Part shown: positions 10,540 to 22,989 of the stretch, piece by piece | How the letters are laid out: every line of letters begins with the position of its first letter | Position numbering within the stretch: the first letter of the stretch is position 1 | NCBI GenBank assembly: GCA_012932295.1 | Contig: JAAONU010000014.1 | Location: 33,015,977 to 33,079,976 of the forward strand | DNA: 64,000 nt | Origin: Cyclina sinensis | Lineage: Eukaryota; Mollusca; Bivalvia; Venerida; Veneridae | Direction: 5' to 3' | Notes under the pieces: model-generated | What the model was told of the DNA's origin: nothing | Seen by the model: the letters and a program-made list of their open reading frames with translations, nothing else | The model's database searches: none | Translations under genes and position numbers: made by a program

Positions 10540-12978
10540 CCGTCATAATGCAGTTGCGAAATTTGCCGAAACAAAACCTTGCCAGAAAGTGTTGACCAGG
10601 GCTGCACTGTAGAGAACTTCGTTCAGTAAGCACGTGCAAATCAGAAGAAAGAAAACGGCGAATTACATTGTCACATAGAGGGACATTGTAATAGACGAAC
10701 GTAGAGCAAAAGCGGGAATTTGCGTTGTTTAGAGCACTCATTTTGCGCGACTGTAGCTCAGTAATGCATGGGCCGATTTTCTTGCAGTGGGTATCACATG
10801 AAAATTACAGCTACGAGCTAACATATGAGAACAGTCGCACGTCTGTACGTCTTCGGGATAGTGCAGGAGAGCTCTGTGTTTTTAAATTCTCAAAAACACG
10901 GCGCATTGAATTTACCATATATAACGTATACTTAATATGTATGCAGTGGGGGCCGAGTGGAGCTCGAGCGAAATTCGCCGAAACAATACCGTGCCAGAAA
11001 GTGTTGAACAGGGCTGCACTGTAGAAAACCTGGTTCAGTATACGCGTGCAAATCAGAAGAAAGAAAACGGCGAATTACATTGTCATATATAGGGACATTG
11101 TATAAGACAAACGTAGTTTATTGTCATAAGTAGTACATTGTCATACACATAGAGATTGTAATAGATGAACGTAGTGCGAAAGCGGGAATTTGCGCTGTTT
11201 AGAGCACTCACTGCACGACTGTAGCTCAGTAAAGCATCGGCCGATTGTCTTGCAGTAGGTATCAATTGGAAGCTAACGCTACGTGCTAACATTTGAGACA
11301 TGTCGCACGTCTTTACGTCTTCGGGATGGTGCAGGAGAGCTCTGTGTTTTTGAGTTCTCAAAAACACGATGCATAGAATTTACCATATACATGTATAACG
11401 TATACTATATAGGTATGCAGTTGCAGTGGGGCCGAGTGGAGCGCAAGCGAAATTTGCTGAGACAATACCGAGATCCGTGTTTTTGAGACGGTTCATATAA
11501 TTTAACATACATAACGTATACGATATAAGTATGCAGTGGGGGCCGAGTGGAGCGCGAGCGAAATTCGCCGAAACAAGAACGTGCAAGAATGTATTGACCA
11601 GGGCTGCACTGTAGAGAACTTCGTTCAGTATGCACGTGCAAATCAGAAGAAAGAAAACGGCGAATTACATAGTCATATATTGGGACATTGTAATAGACGA
11701 ACGTAATGCAAAAGCGGGAATTTGCGCTATTTAGAGCACCCAATTTGCGCGACTGTGGCTCAGTAATGCATGGGCCGATTTTCTAGAAGTGGGTATTACA
11801 TGAAAATTGACATTAAGGGCTAACATTTGAGACCCGTTGTACGTCTGCACCATCTTCAGGATGGTGCAAGAGAGCTTCGTGTTTTTGAGTTCTCAAAAAC
11901 ATGGCGCATAGAATTTACACTATATAACGTATACTATGCAAGTATATAGTGGAAGCCGAGTGGAGCGCGAGCGAAATTCGCCGAGACAGTACCGTGCCAG
12001 AAGTTCTGACCAGGGTTGCACTGTAGAGAACTTCGTTCAGTATACACGTGCAAATCAGAAGAAAGAAAACGGCGAATTACATAGTCATATATAGGGACAT
12101 TGTAATAGACGAACGTAATGCGAAAGCGGGAATTTGCGCTGTTTAGAGCACCCAATTTGCGCGACTGTGGCTCAGTAATGCATGGGCCGATTTTCTAGAA
12201 GTGGGTATTACATGAAAATTGACCCTAAGGGCTAACATTTGAGACCCGTTGCACGTCTGTACGTTTTCAGGATGGTGCAGGAGAGCTTCGTGTTTTTGAG
12301 TTCTCAAAAACATGGCGCATAGAATTAACCGTATATAACGTATACTATGTAAGGATATAGTGGGGGCCGAGTGGAGCGCGATCGAAATTCGCAGAGAAAG
12401 TACCGTGCCAGAAAGTGTTGACCAGGGCTGCACTGTAAAGAACTTCGATCAGTATGCACATGTAAATAAGAAGAAAGAAAACGGCGAATCACATTGTCAT
12501 ATATAGGGAAATTGTAACAGACGAACGTAGAGCGAAAGCGGGAATTTGCGCTGTTTAAAGCACTTACTTTGCATTAATGTAGCTCAGTAATGCATGGGCT
12601 GATTGTCTTGCAGTGGGTATTACATGAAAATTGCAGCTACGAGCATATATTTGAGAGCCGTCGCACGTCTGAACGTCTTCGGGATGGTGCAGGAGAGCTC
12701 CGTGTTTTTGAGTTCTCAAAAACACAGCGCATAGAATTTACCATATATAACGTATATTATATTAATATGCAGTGGGGGCCGAGTGGAGCGCGAGCGAAAT
12801 TCGACAAGACAGTACCGTGCCAGAAAGTGTTGACCAGGGCTGAACTGTAGAGAACTTCGTTCAGAATGCACGTGCAAATCAGAAGAAAGAAAACGGTGAA
12901 TTACATTGTCATATATAGGGAAATTGTAATAGACGAACGTAGTACGAAAGCGGGAGTTTGCGCTGTTTAGAGCACTCT
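10540..12978. repeat. Satellite array, 412-bp monomer, about six copies
   Basis: The landmark TCAGAAGAAAGAAAACGGCG (or its variant) starts at 10641, 11053, 11643, 12055, 12467 and 12879. The intervals are 412, 590, 412, 412 and 412 bp. The long interval carries an internal duplication near 11400-11560 plus an extra segment near 11105-11150. Monomers share GTAGCTCAGTAATGCATGGG, TCTCAAAAACAC and GCCGAGTGGAGCGCGAGCGA. The ORFs of 66-112 codons here are monomer translations. Confidence 0.93.
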
Positions 12979-13041
12979 AGAGTACGATACTATTCTACTA
13001 AATAACACGAACATGAAATGTAACAGGTGGTGGAAAATCGT

Positions 13042-13113
13042 GGCTCGACCGGGACTCGAACCCAGGGCCTTCCGCTTAGAGGGCGGACACTCTACCAACT
13101 GAGCTTCCAACCC
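13042..13113 (-). tRNA. tRNA-Arg-like sequence (anticodon TCT), probably a pseudogene
   Basis: The 72-nt cloverleaf reads 5' to 3' on the minus strand. The D arm is GCTCAGTTGGTAGAGT. The anticodon arm is TCCGC-CCTCTAA-GCGGA, and the T arm is CTGGG-TTCGAGT-CCCGG. The acceptor stem has one G-G mismatch and two wobbles, and position 33 is C instead of the near-universal T. Internal A and B boxes are good. These defects suggest a decayed tRNA or a SINE head. It lies just beyond the 412-bp satellite. Confidence 0.5.
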
Positions 13114-13149
13114 ACACGGTTTTACCTTATCGATTTATCACCAATAAAC

Positions 13150-15460
13150 CCGGCTACATAAGGAAATTCCATTTGAAGCTAAATATTGACGAAAATTATT
13201 TTTAGCTTTGGCTGCCATTTTGTGCAACGGAAAAGACCCATTTGAGCACTTTTAATAGGTGGATATATAAACATTCCTTTGAAATAAGCTGGAAAACGAT
13301 ATCACGGTTTAAGAACAAATGCCGTTTGTTTGCTCATATTCTAAGTTTTGCTGGCTCCTACGTGCAATGGAGCGAAACTTAACAAAAATTTAACAAATTA
13401 AGAAAAGGTAAATAAAAGGAATGTCTTTGTAAAATTAAGTAGAATAAGACCTTGTGGTTTATAGGGAAAGGTCATTTGACTTTGTTTCTGTCTTTAGCTC
13501 TCGTGGCCCTTTATTGCAACGGAGTGGAACTGATTGAGCAGTTTCAAATAGGACAATACGAGGAGTTTCAGTAATGTTTGATGAATGAAATGGCTAAGCG
13601 GTTTTGGAGGAGAGTAATCTGAAGCCAAAAGTTGAAAAAAGCTATATTTGGCTCTGGCAGCCATTTTGTGTAACGTAGCGAAACCATTTGAGCAATATAG
13701 AACAGAAGGCTATAATTTTAAGGAACATTTCTCTGAATTTGGTAGGAAAAGACCTTGTGGTTTAGGAGGTCATTTGATCTTTTTTCTAATTTAAGCTTTT
13801 GAAGCCTATCGTTCAACGGAGCAGAACTGTTTGATCAACTTTAGAAAATAGCAATATAAGGAACACTTCTGTAAAGTTTAATAGAAAATAGCATTGCAGT
13901 TTTTGAGGCGATGTCATTTGAAGTAAATTTTTGACGACGTACGGCGGACGACACAGTGTTTTCTAAAACGAAATACACACAAAATTATGCTACTGCTCTT
14001 TCTCAGTTAATAAAGGTTATTGCATGCTCTGGTAACTGATGCAATATGGTAGGTGAAGTAACTTCTGTTGAATTTGTGTAACGGCAGTATGCATAGGGCC
14101 TTAGATAAGATTTATGAGAGCCGCGGAGAGAAAAAAATGCCAGACGATTCCTTGACAAATTTTATAGAAATAAAAGTAAATGATTTCCATTTGTTTCATT
14201 CTAAAAAATAGCGATTTGCTCTTTTTCAATCATGTTTATCAAAAAAAAGCTAAACGAAACAACAGGATTGTTAATTAAACTTAAATTTAGCAAAACTATT
14301 CACTGCAAGTTTGTGTCAAAATGTCATAGGAATTTTATGTCAAATCTAACAAAAGTTAAACAATTTCGATAATAGTAGACATTATTTACAATATCATCAC
14401 TAAAATTTACTGAATAGAAAATTCATCCCCTCATGGTTTTCCTTAAACTATTTCAACGTCTTTAAACTTGTCAACAAAATTGTTCAGTGCTACCTGTCAT
14501 GACCTTACATGTCAAAGTAAAAAAAAAATATCATATTCTAAACACTTGACGGCAACACGTTATCTGACTTCGCATAAAACACTTAATACTTATTCAAAAT
14601 AGTTTACAAATTAAGATGACATTTTAATCAACAACTTTTATCTTAACATTAGTGGCATTTCGTTTGGCTACTATAAACACCACATTGTCAGAATAATGAT
14701 TATCAGATAGTAAACTTGAAAAAAAGTCATTTGAAGCCAAATATTGATAAAAATCTGTTTTAGCTCTGGCAGCCATTTTGTTCAATGAAGCGGAACTGTT
14801 TTAGCAATTTTAATAAAGGGCTATGTATGGAACATTTCTGTAAAATTTGGTGGAAAATCACCCAGCCGTTTAGGAGGAGATGTTGTTTGAATTTTTTTTC
14901 TTTTTAAAGCTGTTAGAGCCCTTATGTGCAATGGAGTGGAACGGTTTGAGCAATTTTAGGAAATGGCAATATAAGAAACATTTCTGTAAAGTTTGGTTAA
15001 AAATAGCTTTGTGGTTTAGGAGGAGATGTCATTTTAAGCACAGGAGTTTGAAATTCTATCAATAAACAAGAGATATTGAAAAAAATTATACCCTCTATAT
15101 GTTTTTTATTATATAGAGGGTATAATTTTTTTCAATATCTCTTGTTTATTGATAGAATTTCAAACTCCTGTGTTTAAAGTAAAATGTTGACGACGGACAA
15201 CTGACGACGGAGGCCGGACACAGGGTGATCAAAAAAGGCAATATCAGGAAAATTTCCGTAAAGTTTAAAAGAAAACGGTTTAGCAGCTTGAAAGGAGATG
15301 TCATTTGAAGCCAAATATTGAAGAAAGTCTATTTTTAGCGCTGGCAGCCATTTTGTTGATTGGAGCAGAACCGTTTTAGCAATTTTAATAAAACGTATGT
15401 ACGTAACATTTCTGTGAAATTTGGTGGAAAATCACCCTTCCGTTAAGATGATGTTTGACT
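13150..15460. repeat. Array of the 'GCCATTTTGTGCAATGGAGC' repeat family
   Basis: Units of roughly 300 bp alternate GATGTCATTTGAAGCCAAATATTGA, GCTCTGGCAGCCATTTTG, GAACATTTCTGTAAA and TTTAGGAGGAGATGT. GACGACGGAC-type tracts occur at 13933-13955 and 15186-15225. They mark the 3' regions of two element copies whose terminal hairpin is missing. A palindrome inserted at 15038-15173 interrupts one unit. AT-rich sequence of unknown origin fills 13960-14700. Confidence 0.75.
15038..15173. mobile_element. Fold-back MITE-like insertion: perfect palindrome with 62-bp arms
   Basis: The arms at 15039-15100 and 15111-15172 are exact inverted copies separated by a 10-bp spacer (15101-15110). The arm begins CACAGGAGTTTGAAATTC. 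TTAA lies on both sides (15034-15037 and 15174-15177). The flanking sequence is one repeat unit, so this is an insertion. A TTAA duplication is typical of the piggyBac superfamily, but the termini are too short to prove that origin. Confidence 0.85.
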
Positions 15461-16430
15461 ATAAGTTGCGTCTTGTTGTGTATTTAACGGGTTTTAAAGT
15501 TTTTCAAAATACTGTTCCTTTTCATCGATGCAACTTTGATGTCTACTTATCCATTTCTCAAACACAGTAACGTTAAATTGTCTCACGACCTGTTGAACGC
15601 GATGGGCAGACTTGGAGATTAGCTTTCAGTGGAGAGGGGGAGGTTGTCCGTTTCCACACAGATGATTTCCGCTTTGTTTCAGGAACAAATAAAAGCGATT
15701 TTCTAAGAGAAGCACATAATTTAAAGATCGTCATCTGTTCCGTGACGTTAAATTCCACCATTTTGAATAGAGCGAATTTGGAGTGCTCGTGAAATTCATT
15801 TGGTAACTTGGCTCCATGCAACAAAAAGTTAAAGAAAATTTAAACAATTCATTTTAAAACGTTTTTTCGGACTGCCCCGGGTGTCGAATCCGTAGCTCGA
15901 AAAGTCATCAATAAAGCGCTTATTTCTTACACAATTCCTTCATTACTTTTATTGCTAATGCTAAACATATAGACGCAAGTAACAGACATATTAGAATTTA
16001 TGAAATTGCTCTGGCTCTCTTATTGTAAATTTTGTCCACGAACTTTACGGACATAACTTGTATTTTTTATCAACATAGTGAAAATCACATAGTTACTGCA
16101 AAATCGTCAGCAAAATAGTCTTAACCCGATAATACAAAGACAGTTACAGAAGTTTTGCGGGTGGAAATGTTCGCGAATCCCGAATCATTGACTGCTTAAA
16201 ATCTGCACACTGATAAAATCATTTGTCGTGGATATCTCTTAAATAAGTATCCGTAATAATATATACATCGCATACTTTACTGCAGTTATAATGCTTAAGT
16301 TTCTGATTACAACTATCATTCATTTCGTGAACCTATCAACTTAAGCAGTATTCAATAGCTAACATCACATGACATAAAAAGCAAAACACTATATAAAAAG
16401 GTAAACAAGAGCCTGCTGGAAAAGACAGCA
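15461..16430. other. AT-rich spacer without a recognised gene
   Basis: A minus-strand frame at 15824-15573 (83 codons) has no recognisable domain. No repeat structure is evident. Confidence 0.4.
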
Positions 16431-16916
16431 TGCTAGTCCAAGTACAAAAAGGGGCTTAACTCCACTAAATGTGATCTTGAACACGACCCTGTTGTCATAA
16501 GTAATATAATTTGAAAGTTTGATGAAGAAATGTTAAGAAATGGTAAAGTTATAGCAAACGTTAAGTTTTCGGGACGGACGGACTGACAGACAGACGGACA
16601 AAGCAATCACAATGTCGTAAGCTATACAATTATAAGCATTACAATTGGAAAGTTTTATGAAGAAATATTAAGAAATGGCATAGTTATAGCCTATGTTAAG
16701 TTTTCGTGACAAAATCCAAGTACAAAAAGGGGCATAACTCGGTCAAAATGACCTAAATATTGTGGAATCATCACGACCCTGTTGCTGTAAGCAATATGAT
16801 TTGAGAGTTTGATGAGGAAATGTTAAGAAATGGCAAAGTTATTGCCAACGTTAAGTTTTCGTGACAAAATCCAAGTACAAAAAGGGGCATAACCCTGTCA
16901 AATGTTACCTTTAATT
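16431..16916. repeat. Tandem units of the 'CAAGTACAAAAAGGGGCATAA' family
   Basis: About three units share CCAAGTACAAAAAGGGGC, TCACGACCCTGTTG, AGTTTGATGAAGAAATGTTA and GTTAAGTTTTCGTGAC. A GGACGGACGGACTGACAGAC tract sits near 16571. A further fragment occurs at 18765-18965. Confidence 0.7.
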
Positions 16917-18764
16917 AAAGGTCATGTGACACGAATTTTTGACCTCGAAATTTTCATATGTGCGAAAAAAATATATATAACTATGACTATTTTTGCAAAA
17001 TTCCGCAGGTAATTTTCATCTAAAAGATGTGTTATAGCAAATTTAAATCCATTTTTTACGCACTGGTCGCGCGCACCTGTCTCGAGCGAAACCGGAAGTG
17101 ACGCACATTTATCTCTTGCCACTTTACACAGCTGCCTGGAATGTCAACAGAAACTTTAAAATTATGATGGAAAGTGAAAATGTAGACTGAATATAGTAAA
17201 AAAACAAAATTGAACAAGTTAAGCTAACATCATGAATATACATTGAAGATTTTTTAAATAAATAATTTGAAATTTTGATGGAACTACGAAGCCAATGAGC
17301 AATATTATAAAGAGGCTAGTTTAATCAGGGTTATATTATTAAAAGATACATCAGTCAAAATATCTAGACTAAGAGATATTTTTCAAGTAACTGATCCAAA
17401 AAGATTTTGAACATGCTTATTTTTATCCGATGCCATAAAAACATTCTAGTTACAGTGATGCGTTGCTTATTTGTATATATTGCTTGAGGTACGTGTAAGT
17501 AATCTTTGTATGAGTTTTTTCATTATAAATGCATACCTCTTTCTTTGGCCTATTCATTCTACATTTTTTTGAAAACAAAAGAATAATGATCAAAGAACAA
17601 ATAATATGAAGACGCCCTAAAAACTATGTCAAAATCATAACACAAACACATTGTTTTTTTTTTTTTGTTTTTTTTTTTCTTCTTTAAATAATTTGTTCAC
17701 ATTTAGAAGTCGAATAATTTTTATTTTCATCATAAATAGATCCATTACATTTAATTATCAAATTAAAATGTATCTGCATGGAAGCTTTTTAACTAAAAAT
17801 CATTTAGACCTGTTAATTGGAACAAGCTATTACATAATGTTTTCACAAGTTTGACTGATCAAAAGTAATTCAATCAATTTGTAAGATCACTTGTCATACA
17901 AATTTGTCTCAACTTTATCATTGATTGGGTCATAAAAAGGTTAATTGCTTTGTTTTGACAGCTATGCAGAATAAACATTTGCCCATTTGGGCAGGTTAAT
18001 TTGCATAAATCCCACTGTATTGGGCGTGATTTATGGATCTTTGACATTTCATTGGATATTAATTTATAAGCAGACACAAATTTCTACTTGATGGACATGC
18101 CATATTATTATTTTTCAAACAATATCCCAACGTCAAAATACACTATAGTGTGAATTTCCATTCCAGTGAAACAAATGTTAACACATTAGATCACCTACAT
18201 TCACTTCAATTTTGCTACACTTAAATGAAAAAGAATTTGTTTATGACGTAAACATCATGTGAGGAAGTGTTACGCAGCATGTAAAAACGTGGAGGAGATA
18301 AATTTATATTACAACCACAACATGGAAGAAATTGGAATATTTATTAATATTTATTAAGGTAAAATTACAACCTGTTCTCCCGGCACAAAGTTGGAATTTA
18401 CTTATAAAAATCGAGAAGTAATCACATTATTTTATCCTATTTACAATTATAGAATGTTATTTTTTATGAGTGTGCCTTTATCGTGTTGCTTGCACTTGTG
18501 GTTTAGTGTTATTTTTTCATTTAAAAACGGATTTGTTGTGAGCAGTGTAATTCTGCACTTCTGCCTGGTGCAGCAGGGATAAATCTACGTCACATCCAAA
18601 AATTGCGGCGGAAACTACCGATGTCGAAACGGAAACAGCCGATCATCAAAAACACGTTTTTTTCTTATCAAAAGCAATATTTTCATAATTTCGCAGTTAA
18701 ACCATTTTAATCAGTACATTATGATTATTTTGAATAGACAAAGTGGCTATAGTCGTGTCACATG
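16917..18764. other. AT-rich spacer
   Basis: Poly-T tracts lie near 17650-17690. I see no gene, splice-bounded exon or RNA. The short open frames here match nothing I recognise. Confidence 0.45.
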
Positions 18765-18965
18765 ACCTTTAAAGATCTTGGCATCATCACGACCCTATTG
18801 TCGTAAGCATAAAATTTGAAAGTTTGATGAGGAAAAATGTAAGAAATGGCAAAGGTTTAGCCAGCGTTAAGTTTTCGTGACGGATGGACGGACCGATGGA
18901 CAAAGCGATCCCCATGTACCACTGTTTCTTTGAAAGGGCGACACAACTAAAGCTTGTCACAAAAG
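18765..18965. repeat. Fragment of the 'CAAGTACAAAAAGGGGCATAA' family 3' region
   Basis: CATCACGACCC, AAATGGCAAAG and GTTAAGTTTTCGTGACGGATGG match the units at 16431-16916. The fragment ends in a GGACGGACCGATGGACAAAG tract. Confidence 0.6.
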
Positions 18966-19039
18966 TGACGAATACCTTTTACCAGTAACTGTGTCCTCGA
19001 CCGTTGAGCTATGGACATTAGTCTTACACGCGGCATACT

Positions 19040-20060
19040 GTCTCATCAAGGTCAAACAATATGCCAAGGTATTTAAAAATACTATGTATTGAGAAGTTGT
19101 GGTCCGGACAAGAAACGGGACAGATGGACAGACAGAGTGGCATCAATGTGAATCAAATATGTGCCCACACACTTCGACTGGGTCCAAAAATGTGACCTCT
19201 AGTGTTCAAAAGGTTTTCCATTGAATTGAATTTCTGACCTAGTTTTGACCCGCATGACCTAGTTTCAAACTCGTGATAGAGATTATCAAATCAAATGTTG
19301 TGACGAAGTTTCATAAAGATAGGGGTAAAATATTGTCCTAAAGATTGTTCATAAGGGTTTCAACTGACCTGAAATAATGATAGTGTATTGACCAACATTC
19401 TCAGAAACCTTCAAGAAGATTCCTTAAAATATGTAACCTCAAGTGTGTTCACGAGATTTTTACACTGATATGGGCTACTGACCTATTTTTTGAATCCGAA
19501 TGACCTAATTTAAAACTCAGACAAGATTTTCAATTCAAATAATCTGACCCAGATTCATGAAAACTGCAATTGAAAATGTGACCTCTAGAGTTTTGAAAGG
19601 CCTTCCAGTGATTTGAGCTGAAGACAGTTTTTTACGTATTCTTATATGACACAGTTTTAAACTCACACTAGAGATTATCAAAATAAACAGTTTTACTGTG
19701 TCATGACAACTGAGGGAAAATGTGACCCTTAGTGTGTTCAAAAGGGTTTTCACTGATATTAGCTGGTAACCTAGTTTCGATCACACATGACCCAGTTCCA
19801 AAAAACAACTTGACAAATTTTCATGAAGACTGGATGTAAGACACGATCTCTTGTATATGAAAGGTCTTTCACTGATCTGAGCTTAATACCTAGATGACCC
19901 CAAAAGACCAAGTTTCAGTTTCATTAGAGCAATTATCAAGATAAACATTCTTAACAAGTTTCTGGATGGGTGTAACCCCATTATGTAAACAACATTTACC
20001 TTTGTTTTGAACTGGTGACATAGTTTTTGGAACCACACAACTCAATCTCATTAAAATCAT
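19040..20060. repeat. Strongly diverged tandem array, units about 150-180 bp
   Basis: Repeated phrases are GTGACCTCTAGTGTGTTCAAAAGG, TGACCTAGTTT-AAACTC and CACTGATCTGAGCT. They recall the unit of the arrays at 23181-23987 and 38243-40243 but are older. No coding sequence is visible. Confidence 0.55.
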
Positions 20061-20576
20061 ATCCTAAACATCGCTATGCTATTAGGATTTGAGGACGATC
20101 AATAGAAGGTCACCTTCTCGTGACCTATGCATCAGCCAATCAGAGCAACGCTTCCACCCTCATGGAAGTAAATGTTCAACTTGTGAAAATCTATTTATAT
20201 AGCTGGGATCCCAAACAATTGTCTGACATGTATAAACTGTCACCGAACTCATTTAAATTTATTTGTCAAAATCTTTCAAAATAATGAGATTTATGTTTGT
20301 GATTAATATCATTTTTTCCAAATATCTAAGCACTTTCGATCCCCGCTAACAAACATTGTTATGCTAGAGAAATGTCATTGGCTGAGATATAAATAAAATA
20401 CTTGGAATTCCAGGTTATCGAGAAGACAGAAATGAATGCGTCGTCTTCAGATCTAACCGTAGGGAGATCGTGAACTTCAGTCAGATTGTCGCAAAAGCTC
20501 ACCCAGAGATTAAAGAGCAAAAAAACCCTGATGAGTCCTACAGCTATTGAATAGCCAGTTTGATGCAGATTGCTGA

Positions 20577-20815
20577 CCTGGCTAGCTCAGTTTGTACAGC
20601 ACCAGATTGTCATTCCTTGGGTTCTCAATTCAAACCCCACTAGGAATGGCTAATTTTCTCCGTTGTAATTGATCTCGGACAATGCATCTAAAGGTGATTT
20701 GTCCCTCTTCTCTGACGTACGTGAGGAAGCAGTCAGTCGCTTGCGGAGAAATCAGAGGAAAACTTGTAGGAGGACTGAGCGCTAGTTGAAACCTTGCATT
20801 AGGCCTCAATTATAA
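20577..20815 (+). mobile_element. tRNA-derived SINE-like element, second type
   Basis: An A-box-like TAGCTCAGTTTGTACAG (about 20583) and a B-box-like ATTCAAACCCC (about 20629) are correctly spaced for a tRNA-like promoter. The downstream body contains TGACGTACGTGAGGAAGC and TTGCGGAGAAATCAGAGG. The tRNA-like part does not fold well, and no target duplication was resolved. Confidence 0.5.
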
Positions 20816-21229
20816 CAAACAAAATGAAGCAAATCACAGAAAACAAGAAAGAAGTGAATGACAACTATATCCCTCACTGCCAATACATCCATATGATGAA
20901 GTCTGGTTCATAAATGCATAGAAGAAATAAAGGGTAGCTAAGAGAGTATTGCCGACAACCCTCGAAATTTAAATATCTAAAAGTTTTATCATTAAGTATG
21001 TGCCATTGTGAGGTGATGGATAACCATATACTATTTAGTGTAAGACGATTAGCATTCATTTTTTTTAACTGTCCGCAAAAGTTGCGTAGCATATATGGGG
21101 TGTCCCTTTACTATATTTAATTGAATTTGTAATATTACCCATTTGAAAAGGTGACTTCACCTTTTCAGTGAGTGATATCGCCCATTCAAAAAGGTGGTAT
21201 AACTTACTTAAGGAAAGAATAGGTGGTAT

Positions 21230-21910
21230 CGTGGTGTCGCCATTTGTAAAGGATTTATATGCTTTGCAGATCGTCTCATGATGGTGAACATTTGTGTGAG
21301 GCTATTTCGAACTCATTTCATGCTTGAGGAAGTTATGGCATGAACAAGCCAAATGGACCCTATTTTTGACCTCTTAGTGTGACCTTGGCATTGGAGGCAG
21401 GGACCTGTTTGTTGCTCTCTGCAAATCATCTCATGATGTTTAATATTTGTGGCAGGTTATTTCAAAATCTTTTCATGCCCGAGGCAGATATAGCCATCTT
21501 AGTGTGACCTTGGCCTAGGGGATAGGGACGTGGGTGTTGCGCTCTGCAGATTGTCTCATGACGGTAAACATTTGTGCCAATTTATTTTACAATCTTCCCA
21601 TAGTTTGAAAGTTATTGAGTGAACTTTGGGGTAGAGGCCAGTGTGTTTTGCTCTGCACATCATATCATGACAGTCATTTTTTGCAATGTTATTCTAAAAT
21701 GTTCCCAATAGTTCGAAAGTTATTGAGCAGACACGAAAAAGCATAAGGAAGTTATGGCCCTCTGTGACCTTGAACTTTGGGGTACGGACCTGGTTGTTGC
21801 ACTCTGCACATCGTCTCACGATAGTCATTTGTGCCAAGTTATTGGAAATCTTCTCTACAGTTTGAAAGTGATGGAGTGGACACGAACTTGATGGACAGAT
21901 CATACTACAT
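21230..21910. repeat. Tandem array, about four units of roughly 165 bp
   Basis: Units share TTGCTCTGCAGATCGTCTCATGA, AACATTTGTG, AGTTATTGAG and TGTGACCTTG. The last unit runs into a short non-repetitive stretch near 21900. No coding sequence. Confidence 0.65.
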
Positions 21911-22989
21911 CCCCTTCAGCTCTTGTGGCAGGAGATAGTGACCTTGTAACTATTCACCATCTACAACAATTCAACTGACTTAACTTGTAATAATTGTTTT
22001 TAAAACACTAACTTAAATATTCATAAGTTAAAATTTCGTACCCTTCAACTCTGCCTGTGTCATTTTTTTTCTTCAAATGATGAACAACTGCCTTAATCTA
22101 CCCTTTATGTGTAAAGTACAATTCAAATTGCCTTTTCATAATTAATTTAGGCCTGTTGTCTTTGTTACAACACATTCAGTTGTTTTATTGGTAATAGGTT
22201 TAAAAGAGAGGTTAACAAGTATTTCTAGTGTGCATACAGCAATTTTAAGCAATGCAGGGACAATGACTATAACAATTTTTATAACCGACACTTTAAACTT
22301 TCCAAAAAATCTGCAATAGCACACTGATGGTTTTGATTTTCTTTATTTGAGGTTATTTATTGTTCCTGAAGCTCAATTTCTTTAGTCAGGTTACAGGTTA
22401 GAACATTTCCTCTTAGAGTGAGAGGATGATCAAAGAACTAGAGGTTCTTACATCACACTATGCTCAGGAAAGCAATTTTTGATTTTAGCTCATTTTACCA
22501 CACTCTAACCAAACAGGCAGTGTAACTAACCATAATTCTTAGGAAGGACCAATACTAAATTCCAATCCTATGTATGAAACTGCCAACTTTCTAACATATT
22601 ACATTATCCTGGTTCAGCGGGGCTCAAATCCATGACCTTCAATCAGTGACATTAAATATTCAATTACGGAGATGTGTCTCAGGAGTACAAGGTAGCCAAA
22701 ATTACGAAACCAGGAAATACAAATCAAAGACTTGAAATGTTCTCATCTAATTATCAAAGCTTGATTCTCTATTTGCATTTCTGGCTGAGACTTGATTGAA
22801 GGTGATTGTGACCTTGAATTAAACCTACTGACTGCCAAAACAATAAGGATTTTCTACTAAATAAGGGCAGCCATTCTATGAAGTTTAAAGGCTGTGGGTC
22901 AAATTAGACTAGAGTTATTGAGTGGACATTGTTTTCAAATTAAGGTTACCGTAACCATGACCTTTAACCTCTGACCCTAAAACAATAGG
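21911..22989. other. Mostly single-copy AT-rich sequence
   Basis: I see no exon or RNA. Fragments near 22800-22980 contain GTGACCTTGAATTAAACC phrases related to the calcium-uptake gene's intronic repeats. Confidence 0.4.
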
